Part shown: positions 1 to 10,257 of the stretch, one piece after another
Position numbering within the stretch: position 1 is the first letter of the stretch
Layout: every line of letters begins with the position of its first letter
Assembly: GCF_029906345.1 (NCBI RefSeq)
Contig: NZ_JARYGY010000001.1
Span: 718,851 to 782,850, forward strand
DNA from: Aquimarina mycalae
GTDB lineage: Bacteria > Bacteroidota > Bacteroidia > Flavobacteriales > Flavobacteriaceae
DNA: 64,000 nt
Reading direction: 5' to 3'
Notes under the pieces: generated by a model
The model's database searches: none
Seen by the model: the letters and a program-made list of their open reading frames with translations, nothing else
Told to the model about the DNA's origin: nothing
Translations under genes and position numbers: made by a program

Positions 1-450
1 ATCGTATTTTTAACATTAATACCTTGTTACGATAATGAATACAACCCGATTATGGTAGCGGGACCACTATTAATGATATGGACAAATGATACTTTTGCTT
101 ATTTAGTAGGTAAGAACTTTGGAAAACGTAAGTTATTAGAACGAATATCTCCTAAAAAAACGATTGAAGGTTTTATAGGAGGTTTCTTATTTACTATGTT
201 AGCAGGGTATTTAATTGCCTACTTTTCTGACTTGTTATCAATTACCGTATGGTTGATTATAAGCATAATTATGAGTATTTTTGGTACTCTGGGAGACCTT
301 ATACAATCTAAATTTAAAAGACAAGCAGGTGTTAAGGATAGTGGATCAATAATGCCAGGACATGGTGGCATTTTTGATCGATTGGACAGTATTATATTTG
401 CAAGTCCGTTTTTATATGCATTTTTACAAATTTTAAAGTATGTTTCATAA
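1..450 (+). CDS. cdsA: Phosphatidate cytidylyltransferase, 3' part
   Basis: The reading frame is open from base 1, so the start lies outside the window; about 149 C-terminal residues are visible. CdsA makes CDP-diacylglycerol from phosphatidic acid and CTP in the inner membrane, the precursor of phosphatidylserine and phosphatidylglycerol. The family signature is seen near the C-terminus as SKFKRQAGVKDSG followed by PGHGGIFDRLDS, with hydrophobic segments before it. The stop overlaps the start of psd by 11 bp, so the two are translationally coupled in a phospholipid operon. Confidence 0.95.
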   Translation: MVFLTLIPCYDNEYNPIMVAGPLLMIWTNDTFAYLVGKNFGKRKLLERISPKKTIEGFIGGFLFTMLAGYLIAYFSDLLSITVWLIISIIMSIFGTLGDLIQSKFKRQAGVKDSGSIMPGHGGIFDRLDSIIFASPFLYAFLQILKYVS

Positions 451-1087
451 AGAAGGTTATAAAATCATATCAGTTGCTATTGTACTTTTTCTCGGTATTA
501 ATGCAGCTTCTTACGTAGCAATTCAACTTGACGAGTGGATCCTTGCTATATTTTTGATAACACTAGTATTTCTAATATTAATATTACAGTTTTTCAGAAA
601 TCCAAAAAGACATACTGATATAAACGATCGTACAATAGTTGCTCCTGTAGATGGTAAAGTTGTAGTAATAGAAGAAGTGTTTGAGAAAGAATATTTCAAT
701 GAAAACAGACTTCAAGTTTCTATATTCATGTCGCCAATAAACGTTCACGTTACCAGACATCCTATTAACGGAAAAGTACAATTAAGTAAATATCATCCAG
801 GTAAATACCTTGTTGCTTGGCACCCCAAAGCCTCTGAAGAAAACGAAAGGACTACTGTAGTTGTAAAAAACAATTTTGTTGAAATCCTTTATAGACAGAT
901 CGCTGGAGCATTAGCCAAAAGAATCGTGAATTATGCCAAAGATGGTGAAAAAGTTATTCAAGGATCTGATAGTGGATTTATTAAATTCGGCTCTAGAGTA
1001 GATGTGTTTTTACCTGTAGGAACAGAAGTTAATGTCTCCTTGAATCAAAAGGTAAAAGGAGGAGAAAGTATTATTGCGAATGTATAG
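440..1087 (+). CDS. psd: Phosphatidylserine decarboxylase proenzyme, short form
   Basis: Decarboxylates phosphatidylserine to phosphatidylethanolamine. The 215-residue protein is the short form, with two N-terminal membrane segments (about residues 8-50). The APVDGKVV motif near residue 68 and the MSPINVHVTRHP block are typical. The self-cleavage site is the Gly-Ser pair at residues 184-185 in KFGSRVDVFLP, where the pyruvoyl group forms, leaving a 31-residue alpha subunit. It overlaps cdsA by 11 bp and is followed after 2 bp by the acyl-CoA-binding protein gene. These two genes give consecutive steps on the route to phosphatidylethanolamine. Confidence 0.95.
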   Translation: MFHKEGYKIISVAIVLFLGINAASYVAIQLDEWILAIFLITLVFLILILQFFRNPKRHTDINDRTIVAPVDGKVVVIEEVFEKEYFNENRLQVSIFMSPINVHVTRHPINGKVQLSKYHPGKYLVAWHPKASEENERTTVVVKNNFVEILYRQIAGALAKRIVNYAKDGEKVIQGSDSGFIKFGSRVDVFLPVGTEVNVSLNQKVKGGESIIANV

Positions 1088-1089
1088 TT

Positions 1090-1359
1090 ATGACCAATGA
1101 GGAATTAAATATCGCCTTCCAAGCGGCTTTTGAAAAGGCCTGCAATACTAAAATAGAATTGCCTCCTGATGTTATGCTTCATTTTTATGCTTACTACAAA
1201 CAAGCCACTCATACCGAGGGTTTCTATACACCATCTGGAGATAGCGAACTTAGAAATGCTTTTAAACTTAATGCTCTTTTTCAGGTAAAAAATCTTACTC
1301 CTGATGAAGCTAAACTAAAATATATAGAATTAGTAAATAAATACATTACTGATTATTAA
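1090..1359 (+). CDS. Acyl-CoA-binding protein (ACBP family)
   Basis: An 89-residue soluble protein matching the length of the four-helix ACBP family, which binds long-chain acyl-CoA esters in the cytosol. The hallmark segment MLHFYAYYKQAT lies at about residues 29-40, and Tyr/Lys residues of the acyl-CoA site are present. The second half is somewhat divergent. It starts 2 bp after psd, so it belongs to the same lipid operon, and ends at a strong terminator. The family is common in eukaryotes and patchy in bacteria, but frequent in Bacteroidota. Confidence 0.88.
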   Translation: MTNEELNIAFQAAFEKACNTKIELPPDVMLHFYAYYKQATHTEGFYTPSGDSELRNAFKLNALFQVKNLTPDEAKLKYIELVNKYITDY

Positions 1360-1361
1360 TC

Positions 1362-1399
1362 AAAAAAAACCTTGATATGATATCAAGGTTTTTTTTTTT
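1362..1399. terminator. Bidirectional terminator between ACBP gene and valS
   Basis: A 10-bp perfect stem (1368-1377 with 1381-1390) and 3-base loop, with an A-run upstream and a T-run downstream, placed between convergent genes. It can serve both strands. Confidence 0.9.
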
Positions 1400-1416
1400 G
1401 ATTAATCTTTTATCTA

Positions 1417-4047
1417 CTACTTCAAACCTGAAAGACTTGATTTTAATGTAGCTATCTTAGCTTCAGCATCAGATTCCTTCTTACGTTCATTCGCAATTAC
1501 TTGTTCTGGTGCATTATTTACAAAACGTTCATTTTGCAATTTCTTTTGAACCGATTTTAAAAACCCTTCAGTATATTTCAATTCCTCAGTAAGTTTCTTA
1601 ATCTCGTCCTCTACATTAATTGCCCCAGAAATCGGAATAAAGTACTCATTAGATTTCACTCTAAAAGAAAGTGCTCCATCTACTTTTTCGTTCACGTACT
1701 CTAATGAATCAAGGTTTCCTAGCTTACTGATGACTGCATCAAAAGTAGTACTTGTTTTTTCACTGTTAAGTACTGACATTGATATTGTTTCTTTAAAAGA
1801 TATATTCTTTTCTTTTCGAATCGTTCGTATTCCTGAAATCACCTCTGCAGCAACATCAAACTCATTAATTAATGTTTCGTTTATTGCTGTAATATTAGGC
1901 CAACTGGAGATAATCAGAGCTTCTTCTGGCTTTCTGTCTGCAATTTGTTGCCATATCTCTTCCGAGATAAAAGGAGTAAAAGGATGTAATATTTTTAAAT
2001 TATCCTCCAAAATAGCAAGTACTTCTCGATACGTTTTGGCATCGATTGGGCTTTGATATGCAGGTTTGATCATTTCTAGTAGCCAACTACAAAAATCATC
2101 CCATATAATCTTATAGGTAGTCATTAAAGCATCGCTAATGCGATATTTATCATAATTCCCTTCAAGTTCTAATAAAGCTTTCTGAAATTTCGATTGATAC
2201 CACTGAATTGCAATTGCAGAAGCTTCTGGCTGGTCTATAGTTGAATCTATCTCCCAACCTTTGATAAGTCTAAAAGCATTCCATATTTTATTTACAAACC
2301 CGCTTCCTTGTTTACATAAATCTTCATCAAACATCAAATCATTTCCAGCAGGGGAACTCAATAACATTCCCACACGAATACCATCCGCTCCATACTTATC
2401 AATTAAATCTAAAGGATCTGGGGAATTACCTAATGATTTAGACATTTTACGTCTTTGTTTATCCCTTACAATTCCTGTTAGATATACATTTGTAAATGGT
2501 TTTTCTTTTCTATACTCATACCCAGCGATAATCATTCTTGCAACCCAGAAAAACAAAATTTCTGGAGCTGTTACAAGATCATTTGTAGGGTAATAATAAT
2601 TAATCTCCTCATTATCTGGCTCTAAAACTCCATTAAATACACTCATAGGCCATAACCAAGATGAAAACCAAGTATCTAAAGCATCTGGATCTTGCGTTAG
2701 ATCAACATCTTGTAATCCATTATTTCCTGTTTTTTCTTTTGCCAGCGCTAATGCCTCTTCCTTAGTTTCTGCAACTACAAAATCTTCCTTACCATCTCCG
2801 TAGAAAAATGCTGGGATTTGATGCCCCCACCACAATTGACGTGATATATTCCAATCTCGTACATTTTCCATCCAATGACGGTATGTATTTATGAATTTTT
2901 CTGGAACAAGATTAACATCTTTTTCTAAAACTGCATCTAAAGCTGGCTTAGCTAATCCTTCCATTTTAAGAAACCATTGATCACTAAGTTTTGGCTCTAT
3001 TACAGCTTTTGTACGTTCACTTGTACCTACTTTATTAAGATGCGTCTCTGTTTTTTCAAGAACATTTAGGCTTTCCAATTCTTTCAGAATCTCTTTTCTA
3101 ACCACAAAACGATCCTTTCCTTCATAATGTAATCCAAAAGAATTCAATGTAGCATCATCGTTAAAAATATCTATAACCTCTAATTTATGCTTATCCCCTA
3201 AAACTTTATCATTTTGATCATGTGCAGGAGTCACCTTAAGGCAACCTGTACCAAACTCCATATCTACATATTCATCTTCTATAATAGGAATAGCACGATT
3301 TGCAATAGGTACAATCGCTTTCTTTCCTTTTAGATGTGTAAATCTTTCATCATTAGGGTTTATACAAATTGCAGTATCTCCTAGTATTGTTTCTGGACGA
3401 GTAGTTGCTATAGTTAACGAATCTTCACTTCCTTCAATCTTATATTTTAGATAATAAAGGTTTCCTTGTTTTTCTTCATAAATCACTTCCTCATCGGACA
3501 AAGTGGTTTTTGCCTCAGGATCCCAATTCACCATCCTGTATCCTCTATAAATCAACCCTTTATTATATAAATCAACAAAAACTTTGATTACCGAAGCAGA
3601 CAGATTGTCATCCATAGTAAAAGCCGTTCGTTCCCAATCACAAGAGGCTCCTAATTTCTTAAGTTGTTCTAGAATAATCCCTCCATGTTTATGAGTCCAC
3701 TCCCAGGCATGCTCCAAAAACTCTTCTCTTGTAAGATCATTTTTATCTATACCTTGCTCCTTTAACTTAGCCACAACCTTAGCTTCTGTTGCAATCGAGG
3801 CATGATCTGTACCAGGAACCCAGCAGGCATTATACCCTTTAAGACGCGCCCTTCTAATTAATACATCTTGTATCGTATTATTAAGCATATGCCCCATATG
3901 CAGCACTCCCGTTACATTTGGCGGAGGAATTACAATAGTATACGCCTCTCTATCATCAACTTCAGAATGGAAATAATTATTTTCCATCCAGTAGTTATAC
4001 CACTTTTCTTCTATCGATTTTGCATCATACTTTCCTGCTAAAGCCAT
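1417..4047 (-). CDS. valS: Valyl-tRNA synthetase
   Basis: Class Ia synthetase charging tRNA-Val. Visible landmarks are the HIGH-type motif HMGH soon after PPPNVTGVL, the editing (CP1) domain with [10 protein letters not shown], the KMSKS signature ([12 protein letters not shown]) near 2.44 kb, and a C-terminal coiled-coil arm rich in Lys/Glu. About 876 residues, normal for the family. I place the start at the ATG at 4047 ([16 protein letters not shown]). The frame extends to a TTG at 4080, but that codon lies inside a TACTTTTG promoter box (4078-4085), so the longer form would not be transcribed. Confidence 0.95.
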   Translation of the reverse strand: MALAGKYDAKSIEEKWYNYWMENNYFHSEVDDREAYTIVIPPPNVTGVLHMGHMLNNTIQDVLIRRARLKGYNACWVPGTDHASIATEAKVVAKLKEQGIDKNDLTREEFLEHAWEWTHKHGGIILEQLKKLGASCDWERTAFTMDDNLSASVIKVFVDLYNKGLIYRGYRMVNWDPEAKTTLSDEEVIYEEKQGNLYYLKYKIEGSEDSLTIATTRPETILGDTAICINPNDERFTHLKGKKAIVPIANRAIPIIEDEYVDMEFGTGCLKVTPAHDQNDKVLGDKHKLEVIDIFNDDATLNSFGLHYEGKDRFVVRKEILKELESLNVLEKTETHLNKVGTSERTKAVIEPKLSDQWFLKMEGLAKPALDAVLEKDVNLVPEKFINTYRHWMENVRDWNISRQLWWGHQIPAFFYGDGKEDFVVAETKEEALALAKEKTGNNGLQDVDLTQDPDALDTWFSSWLWPMSVFNGVLEPDNEEINYYYPTNDLVTAPEILFFWVARMIIAGYEYRKEKPFTNVYLTGIVRDKQRRKMSKSLGNSPDPLDLIDKYGADGIRVGMLLSSPAGNDLMFDEDLCKQGSGFVNKIWNAFRLIKGWEIDSTIDQPEASAIAIQWYQSKFQKALLELEGNYDKYRISDALMTTYKIIWDDFCSWLLEMIKPAYQSPIDAKTYREVLAILEDNLKILHPFTPFISEEIWQQIADRKPEEALIISSWPNITAINETLINEFDVAAEVISGIRTIRKEKNISFKETISMSVLNSEKTSTTFDAVISKLGNLDSLEYVNEKVDGALSFRVKSNEYFIPISGAINVEDEIKKLTEELKYTEGFLKSVQKKLQNERFVNNAPEQVIANERKKESDAEAKIATLKSSLSGLK

Positions 4048-4077
4048 ACTTTGGTCCGATTTTTGAATTTTAGAGTG

Positions 4078-4085
4078 CAAAAGTA
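4078..4085 (-). promoter_or_regulatory. valS -7 promoter box
   Basis: TACTTTTG on the minus strand matches the Bacteroidota TANNTTTG -7 element, about 30 bp ahead of the valS ATG. Confidence 0.65.
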
Positions 4086-4173
4086 ATTATTATATACGAC
4101 AACATGAAAGTCTTTTGCAATTTTGAAGTTGGATAAAAAGTAACTACTTTTACACATTATAAAAACCTACGTT

Positions 4174-4578
4174 ATGAAAAATGTAATGATGATTTTATTT
4201 ATTGGTTTTCTGGGAATTACCCTAAATGCTCAGGATACTAAAGCTAAAATTGAATTTAAAAAAGATGTGATAGATTATGGTGAAATTACTAAGGGTAGTG
4301 ATGGTGTTCGCCAATTCGAATTCACAAACACTGGAGATGCTCCTTTGATCATCTCTAAAGTATATTCGAGCTGTGGATGTACTATTCCTAAAAAACCAGA
4401 AGATCCAATTGCACCAGGTGCGACGGGAATTATAGAGGTTAAATATGACACTAAAAGAGTCGGACCAATCCGTAAAACAATAACTGTATACTCTAATGCA
4501 GAGGAGTCTACTAAAGCTATTAAGATTAAAGGTACGGTATTAGACGACACTAAAAGTGTTCTTGAAAAAAAGAATTAA
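4174..4578 (+). CDS. Secreted DUF1573 protein
   Basis: A 134-residue protein with a signal peptide (about residues 1-19, ending LNAQ). The rest is one immunoglobulin-like DUF1573 domain, seen as IDYGEITKGSDGVRQFEFTN, the CGC motif in SSCGCTIPKKP, and KYDTKRVGPIRKTITV. These domains are very common in Bacteroidota exported proteins; the molecular role is not established. It is a single-gene unit divergent from valS and closed by a strong terminator. Confidence 0.85.
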   Translation: MKNVMMILFIGFLGITLNAQDTKAKIEFKKDVIDYGEITKGSDGVRQFEFTNTGDAPLIISKVYSSCGCTIPKKPEDPIAPGATGIIEVKYDTKRVGPIRKTITVYSNAEESTKAIKIKGTVLDDTKSVLEKKN

Positions 4579-4600
4579 ACACTTATAAATAATACTATAA

Positions 4601-4634
4601 AAAAGGTTTTACTATCAAGTAAAACCTTTTTTTT
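4601..4634 (+). terminator. Terminator after DUF1573 gene
   Basis: A 13-bp perfect stem (4601-4613 with 4618-4630), 4-base loop and T-run. It lies between convergent genes. Confidence 0.9.
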
Positions 4635-4635
4635 G

Positions 4636-6006
4636 TTATATCACTTTTTCTAAGTAAAAAACAAATCTTTTTGTGATCCCTTGCCTTTCTACTTTGATTT
4701 TAATTTTTTTTCCTACTTCAGAATAAAATAAATCATTAATATCGGAAAGCGAATAACCATGTGCTCTCCTACCATTTACTTCAATCAACACATCTCCTTT
4801 TTTCACACCTGCATTATCCGCTGGAGAACCTGGTCTAACTTCTGCTATTTCATATTTAGGCTGCAAACTATACCCATAACCATAAGAATTTATCGATACA
4901 TTAGCAGTAGCTTCTCCGCCTTTATTTTTAATTAAATTAAACCCAGAAGTTTCAGCTTCTTTTTTAACAAAATCCTCCGCAACTCTTACCCCACTATGCT
5001 GAACAGTTAAACCGCTCATATTATAGGAAAATGGTTTATGAAAAAAACTATTTTTTTTAAATGAAATTTTCGAATTAGGATAATCTACAATTAAATTGAA
5101 TCGTCTCAACACACTTCCTCCTAATGACCCTTGCCTATCATTAACAGATATTCCTTTTATATAAATTGAATCAGGAAAAGATGCAGTCACCTCTTTCATT
5201 ACAAATTCTCCAATATGAAGCCCATTTATTTTTGTTCTTCGTCCATATATGTCACCATTAAAACCTTTTCCTAAAAAATCATCGAATGAATTATCTGGAA
5301 CGTTGATACTCATCTGTTGATTTTCAAATAACCATAATGCAGAACCAGATCCTGAATCCAAAAGTAACCTTATATCAATTAAACCATCATCTATTTCATA
5401 TTTAGCTTTAACAAAAGGCCTCTTTCCTTCATTAAAATCTAGCGATGTCTCAAAGCACTTTTTACATTCTTTATACTCATAAAATTCTGGATCATTCATT
5501 TTAATATATTTTGATGAGTAATTAACATCAACAATGAATTTTTTAAAAAAATCATATCCAATAATTCCATGAATTGGAAATCCCATTCTTGGAGAAAAAT
5601 TTATCGATTCATCAAACACCAAAAAAATTGTATGATTTTCGCTAACCGCATTTCCAATTTTCAATTGGTTTTTCTCCGATTTAATCGCCTCTACAGGTTC
5701 TCCGTTTCCTAATCCTCTAAAATAAATTCTAGAAGCACTATGAAGCTCTAATGAATCTCTATTATCCAAACTAAACAATATAGTTGCACCAACTCCTGTA
5801 TCCAAAATAAAGGAAAGTTCAACTCCGTTTAGAGTTACAGGAACTATAATTAGATTATTTGCTAATTCAAATTTTACTTTATCCTCTTTGTAGCCATCAG
5901 GAAGCTGGAAACCTTCCTGAGCATTTATCGTGAAAATGCACAGTAAAAATAAAAGAAATACTCTTTCTTTAATAAAATGATACAATCTAAAACTTACAAT
6001 ATCCAT
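4636..6006 (-). CDS. Secreted retropepsin-like aspartyl protease with PDZ domain (paralogue 1)
   Basis: A 456-residue exported protein. A hydrophobic leader ends INAQ (residue 30). Two aspartyl-protease half-domains follow: FILDTG with Asp69 and LLLDSG with Asp217, so one chain carries both catalytic aspartates. HGIIGYDFF near 147-155 is typical of clan AA proteins. A PDZ domain occupies the C-terminal 70 residues (RPGSPADNAGVKKGDVLIEVNG). A CKKC motif sits near residue 181. The start at 6006 is chosen because the N-terminus then aligns with paralogue 3; the frame extends 14 codons further. First of three tandem paralogues. Substrate unknown. Confidence 0.85.
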   Translation of the reverse strand: MDIVSFRLYHFIKERVFLLFLLCIFTINAQEGFQLPDGYKEDKVKFELANNLIIVPVTLNGVELSFILDTGVGATILFSLDNRDSLELHSASRIYFRGLGNGEPVEAIKSEKNQLKIGNAVSENHTIFLVFDESINFSPRMGFPIHGIIGYDFFKKFIVDVNYSSKYIKMNDPEFYEYKECKKCFETSLDFNEGKRPFVKAKYEIDDGLIDIRLLLDSGSGSALWLFENQQMSINVPDNSFDDFLGKGFNGDIYGRRTKINGLHIGEFVMKEVTASFPDSIYIKGISVNDRQGSLGGSVLRRFNLIVDYPNSKISFKKNSFFHKPFSYNMSGLTVQHSGVRVAEDFVKKEAETSGFNLIKNKGGEATANVSINSYGYGYSLQPKYEIAEVRPGSPADNAGVKKGDVLIEVNGRRAHGYSLSDINDLFYSEVGKKIKIKVERQGITKRFVFYLEKVI

Positions 6007-6067
6007 TCTACAAAATATAACGTTATCATATATAAAACACAAGCACAATATTCAACTATATTTAAAA

Positions 6068-7393
6068 TCAAATAACGCTCTTCAAGTAAATTACAAAATT
6101 CATTTTAACTCCAGACCTACTTACCAATATACTAATTTTTCGGCCTTCTTCTGAACTAAACATATTGTTAAGTTCAGAAAGAGTATACTTGCTAGCGTCT
6201 TTTCTGTTAATTTTCAAAACAACATCTCCAGTTCTCAAACCAGCAATTTTTGCTGGAGATTTATCTCGAACTCTTAGTACCTCGTATTTATATTTATATC
6301 TATCTTTTACAATCTTATTATCCGAAGTGCGAGCATTATAATTTCCAGCACCAGCATCCTTTATTTTCACTTCGCGCTCTTTTAGTCTTTGGTTTTTCTT
6401 TACTATAATTTTTGTCATTTCGCTGCACCCTAATGAAATACCACTCATATTAAAATTAAATGGTAAAGAAAAATACTTATTCTTTTTAAAAATTATTTTC
6501 TTTCTCGAATAGTTGATAACTAAATTGAATCGTTTTAACAGACCTCCACCAATTGATCCATGACGATCATACGAAGAAACACCTGAAATATGATTTCTAT
6601 CTGGAAAGGAAGTCGTTATATCATTTACAACAAGATCGCCCAAATAAAGCTTTTTAATCTTAGATTTTCGACCGTAAATATTATTATTTAATCCACTACC
6701 GAGCAAATCTTTAAAACTATTATCAGGAACCTTAACATCCTTATTTTCAAACAACCAAACTGAAGTACTAGAACCTGAATCGATTAAAAGATTAACTTCT
6801 ACTAATCCCGTTTCAGTTTCATATTTAGCCAACACAAGTGGTTTTTTTTGTTTTCTAAAATACAATTCTGCCATATAACCATTAGTATTCTCATCAACAT
6901 ATGATCTAGGATCATATAATATTATGAATTGCTTCTCATAATTTATCTCTACTACAAATTTTTGAAATAGTTCATAACCTAATATCCCGTGAACAGGAAA
7001 TCCAATCCTAAAAGAAAAACTTGTGCGTTCACTGGGAGTATGATAAACCGTATGATTCTTATCTTGAACATTTCCTATTCTAAATATATTACCATCCGAT
7101 TTTAACGCGGCGAGAGAATTGCCTTTACCTAAACCCTTAAATTGAACTCCTGAAGATTCGTATTGAACTGATTGATATTTGCTACTCTTATCAAATACAA
7201 TAGTTCTGCTAACTCCTGTATCAAGAATAAATGACAGAGAAACTCCATTAAGTTCTATAGGTACTATGATAAGGTCATGTACCAATTCAAATTTTATCTT
7301 CTTGCTCTTAATACCACTTTCAATTACAAATCCTTCTTGTGCATTAAAACCAATAGATATTAATAAAAATAAAACTAGTACTTTCCCTTTCAT
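6068..7393 (-). CDS. Secreted retropepsin-like aspartyl protease with PDZ domain (paralogue 2)
   Basis: A 441-residue paralogue of its two neighbours. The signal peptide ends FNAQ (residue 19). Catalytic-type motifs are FILDTG (Asp58) and LLIDSG in the second lobe. HGILGYELF replaces HGIIGYDFF, and the PDZ reads RDKSPAKIAGLRTGDVVLKIN. It is the most diverged of the three: it lacks the CxxC pair between the lobes and has a Lys/Arg-rich linker (KKNQRLKEREVKIK) before the PDZ. About 116 bp separate it from paralogue 3 and 61 bp from paralogue 1, so co-transcription is likely. Confidence 0.85.
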   Translation of the reverse strand: MKGKVLVLFLLISIGFNAQEGFVIESGIKSKKIKFELVHDLIIVPIELNGVSLSFILDTGVSRTIVFDKSSKYQSVQYESSGVQFKGLGKGNSLAALKSDGNIFRIGNVQDKNHTVYHTPSERTSFSFRIGFPVHGILGYELFQKFVVEINYEKQFIILYDPRSYVDENTNGYMAELYFRKQKKPLVLAKYETETGLVEVNLLIDSGSSTSVWLFENKDVKVPDNSFKDLLGSGLNNNIYGRKSKIKKLYLGDLVVNDITTSFPDRNHISGVSSYDRHGSIGGGLLKRFNLVINYSRKKIIFKKNKYFSLPFNFNMSGISLGCSEMTKIIVKKNQRLKEREVKIKDAGAGNYNARTSDNKIVKDRYKYKYEVLRVRDKSPAKIAGLRTGDVVLKINRKDASKYTLSELNNMFSSEEGRKISILVSRSGVKMNFVIYLKSVI

Positions 7394-7509
7394 AAAATGA
7401 TATAAATCCTAGCAAAAAGCCTTTACCTCCTTGTATATAAACCCAACATTCATCAATTAAATAATTTATCTAATCAATACAATAGATATGTAAGACGAAA
7501 CTTTACAAC

Positions 7510-8889
7510 TTAAATTACTTTCCTGAGGTAAAATACATATTTTATTTGTACTCCCAGTCTTTCAATCTTAATTCTTATTCTCTTTCCCTCTTCTGAATAA
7601 AACAAATCATTAAGATTTGACAATGTGTAATTATGGGCTTTAACACCGTTTATTTCCAAAATCACATCCCCTTTTTGCAATCCTGCTTTATCCGCTGGCG
7701 ATTCTGGTCTTACTTCAGTAATCTCATATTGCGGCTGTAATGAATAAATAAAAATACTAGCATCTGCTCTATAAATATTACTGGATATTTTCCCATCTTC
7801 ATCTGAAATAAAATCCAATGTAGGTTGAGAAAACCCTTTACGAATATTATAATCTTTTGAAACCCTCACTCCGCTATGTTGAATGGTTATACCACTCATA
7901 TTGTAAAAAAACGGTTTTGAGAAATAGCCGTTTTTTTTGAAGGAAATTTTTCTATTAGGATAATCTACAATAAGATTAAACCTTTTTAAAATACTTCCTC
8001 CTAAAGAGCCTTGTCGTTTTTTTAATGAAATCCCTTGTATGTACAAAGAGTCTGGAAAAGATGCTGTCACATTTTTTAATTGAAAATCCCCAATCTTAAA
8101 CTCTTTGATTTTAGTGTTTTTTCCATAAATATTCCCATTAAACCCTTTCCCTAAAAAATCATCAAAAGAACTTTCTGGAACAACTAAATTGATTTCTTTA
8201 TTTTCAAATAACCACAATGCCGAACTAGATCCAGAATCTAATAAAAGATTGATATCGATTAACCCTTCTTCTGTTCGATAATTCGCTTTTACCAAAGGTC
8301 TTCTCCTGCCATTACTAAGGTCTAAATCCGTTTGATAACACCTTTTACATTTCTTATATACATACGATTTAGGGTCAGAAATTTTGATAGCTTTTTTCGT
8401 ATAATTTATATCTAAAATAAAGTCTCTAAAAAAGTCATACCCAATAATCCCGTGAACTGGAAATCCCATTAAAGGAGAAAAATTAATAGATTCGTCAAAG
8501 ATCATATATATGGTATGATTCTGACTGAACGCATCTCCTATTCTTAATATATTATTAGTAGATTTTATTGCCTCCGCTGGCTTATCATTTCCTAATCCTC
8601 TAAGGTAAATTTTTGTAGCATTATGCAACTCTAACGATTCTCTATTATCTACACTAAAAAGAATTGTAGATCCAACTCCAGTATCTAAAATAAAAGATAG
8701 CTCAACTCCATTTAACTCAACAGGAATAATTATAAGGTTATTAGCTAATTTAAAATTTAGCTTATCACTAGTAATCCCATCAGGTAATTTAAACCCTTCC
8801 TGGGCATTAAAAGCAAAAGATACAAACAAGAATAGAATAAGAGCTCTCACTTTAAGAAAATGACAAAAATCCAAGCACAAAATCTCCAT
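7510..8889 (-). CDS. Secreted retropepsin-like aspartyl protease with PDZ domain (paralogue 3)
   Basis: A 459-residue protein closely resembling paralogue 1 along its whole length. Signal peptide ending FNAQ (residue 30), DTG at 69-71, second lobe LLLDSGSSSALW, CKRC pair, then a PDZ (RPESPADKAGLQKGDVILEING). It is the promoter-proximal member of the array on the minus strand. Bacterial proteins of this architecture are annotated as aspartyl proteases, but their activity and targets are mostly untested. The shared leader and PDZ suggest a periplasmic or outer-membrane-facing location. Confidence 0.85.
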   Translation of the reverse strand: MEILCLDFCHFLKVRALILFLFVSFAFNAQEGFKLPDGITSDKLNFKLANNLIIIPVELNGVELSFILDTGVGSTILFSVDNRESLELHNATKIYLRGLGNDKPAEAIKSTNNILRIGDAFSQNHTIYMIFDESINFSPLMGFPVHGIIGYDFFRDFILDINYTKKAIKISDPKSYVYKKCKRCYQTDLDLSNGRRRPLVKANYRTEEGLIDINLLLDSGSSSALWLFENKEINLVVPESSFDDFLGKGFNGNIYGKNTKIKEFKIGDFQLKNVTASFPDSLYIQGISLKKRQGSLGGSILKRFNLIVDYPNRKISFKKNGYFSKPFFYNMSGITIQHSGVRVSKDYNIRKGFSQPTLDFISDEDGKISSNIYRADASIFIYSLQPQYEITEVRPESPADKAGLQKGDVILEINGVKAHNYTLSNLNDLFYSEEGKRIRIKIERLGVQIKYVFYLRKVI

Positions 8890-8993
8890 TCCTCTAAATA
8901 TAGAAAAATACTTGAAAATTCATGATAATAATTAACTTAAATCCTAAATAATTTAAGAAATTTACCGCTATTTTACTGTTTAAATTAGAAAGA

Positions 8994-10223
8994 ATGCCTG
9001 TAATATCAAGTAAGGGAAAGGCAATGCCCGAATCTCCGATTCGTAAATTAGCTCCTTTTGCAGAAAAAGCTGTAAAAGAAGGTAAACATATTTTTCATCT
9101 TAATATCGGACAACCCGATATCAAAACGCCTATTGAAGCCTTGGATGCTGTAAGAAATCACAAATTAGATGTTCTTGCTTATAGCCACTCTGCAGGTTTT
9201 GAAAGTTTTAGAAAAAAACTAGCAGGTTACTACGCAAAGCATGATATTACGATTTCTTCTGATGATATCTTAATTACTACTGGAGGCAGCGAAGCATTAA
9301 TATTTACCATGGGAAGTATTACAGATCCTGGTGATGAAATTATAGTTCCTGAGCCCTTTTATGCCAATTATTATAGTTTTTCAACACAATCCACAATCAC
9401 CGTTGTACCCGTAATCTCTCAGATCAACGATGGGTTTGCATTACCACCGATAAAAGATTTCGAAAAACTAATAACCGAAAAAACAAAAGCAATTCTTATT
9501 TGCAATCCTGGTAACCCAACAGGATATCTGTACAGCAAACAAGAGATTAAACAACTATCCGAATTGGCAATCAAGTACGACTTGTTTTTAATTTCGGACG
9601 AGGTATATAGAGAATTTGTATATGGTGATTCAGAACATTATTCAATTTTACAAGAGAGAGCCCTTGATGATCACGCAATAGTAGTTGACTCTGTTTCCAA
9701 ACGGTATAGTATGTGCGGCGCAAGAATTGGATGTATGGTAAGCAAGAACAAAAATGTTATGGAAACTGCAATGAAGTTTGCTCAAGCTCGGTTAAGCCCT
9801 CCTACTTTTGCGCAGATTGCAAGTGAAGCTGCATTAGAAGCTCCTGAATCATATTATATAGAAACTGTAGCCAAATACAAAGCCAGAAGAGATACTCTCG
9901 TTGAAGGACTCAGACAAATACCTGGTGTTAAGGTTGCCATACCTAATGGTGCTTTTTACTGTATTGCAGAATTACCCATAAAGGATGCAGATCATTTTGC
10001 CAAATGGTTGCTTGATGAATTTCATGTTAATAACGAAACCGTTATGGTGGCACCTGCATCTGGATTTTACTCAAGCCCTAATGAAGGATTAAACCAAGTG
10101 AGAATAGCATATGTCTTAAACAGGAGAGATCTTAAAAAAGCAATTCATATATTGAAACTTGCTTTGGAAAAATACACCCATCAAGAAATCATCACAACGA
10201 CCCAACTTGATAGTAACACCTAA
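8994..10223 (+). CDS. PLP-dependent aminotransferase, class I/II
   Basis: A 409-residue fold-type I aminotransferase of the aspartate aminotransferase-like group. The PLP-binding lysine is Lys236 in SVSKRYSMCGARIG. NPGNPTGYLYS and ISDEVYREFVYGD give the cofactor-contacting Asn and Asp/Tyr, and the C-terminal RIAY supplies the substrate carboxylate Arg. Amino-acid specificity cannot be read from sequence. It is divergent from the protease array and followed after 34 bp by murB. Confidence 0.88.
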   Translation: MPVISSKGKAMPESPIRKLAPFAEKAVKEGKHIFHLNIGQPDIKTPIEALDAVRNHKLDVLAYSHSAGFESFRKKLAGYYAKHDITISSDDILITTGGSEALIFTMGSITDPGDEIIVPEPFYANYYSFSTQSTITVVPVISQINDGFALPPIKDFEKLITEKTKAILICNPGNPTGYLYSKQEIKQLSELAIKYDLFLISDEVYREFVYGDSEHYSILQERALDDHAIVVDSVSKRYSMCGARIGCMVSKNKNVMETAMKFAQARLSPPTFAQIASEAALEAPESYYIETVAKYKARRDTLVEGLRQIPGVKVAIPNGAFYCIAELPIKDADHFAKWLLDEFHVNNETVMVAPASGFYSSPNEGLNQVRIAYVLNRRDLKKAIHILKLALEKYTHQEIITTTQLDSNT

Positions 10224-10257
10224 AGAAGAAACAATAGTATAATTTAAATTTATCTTT

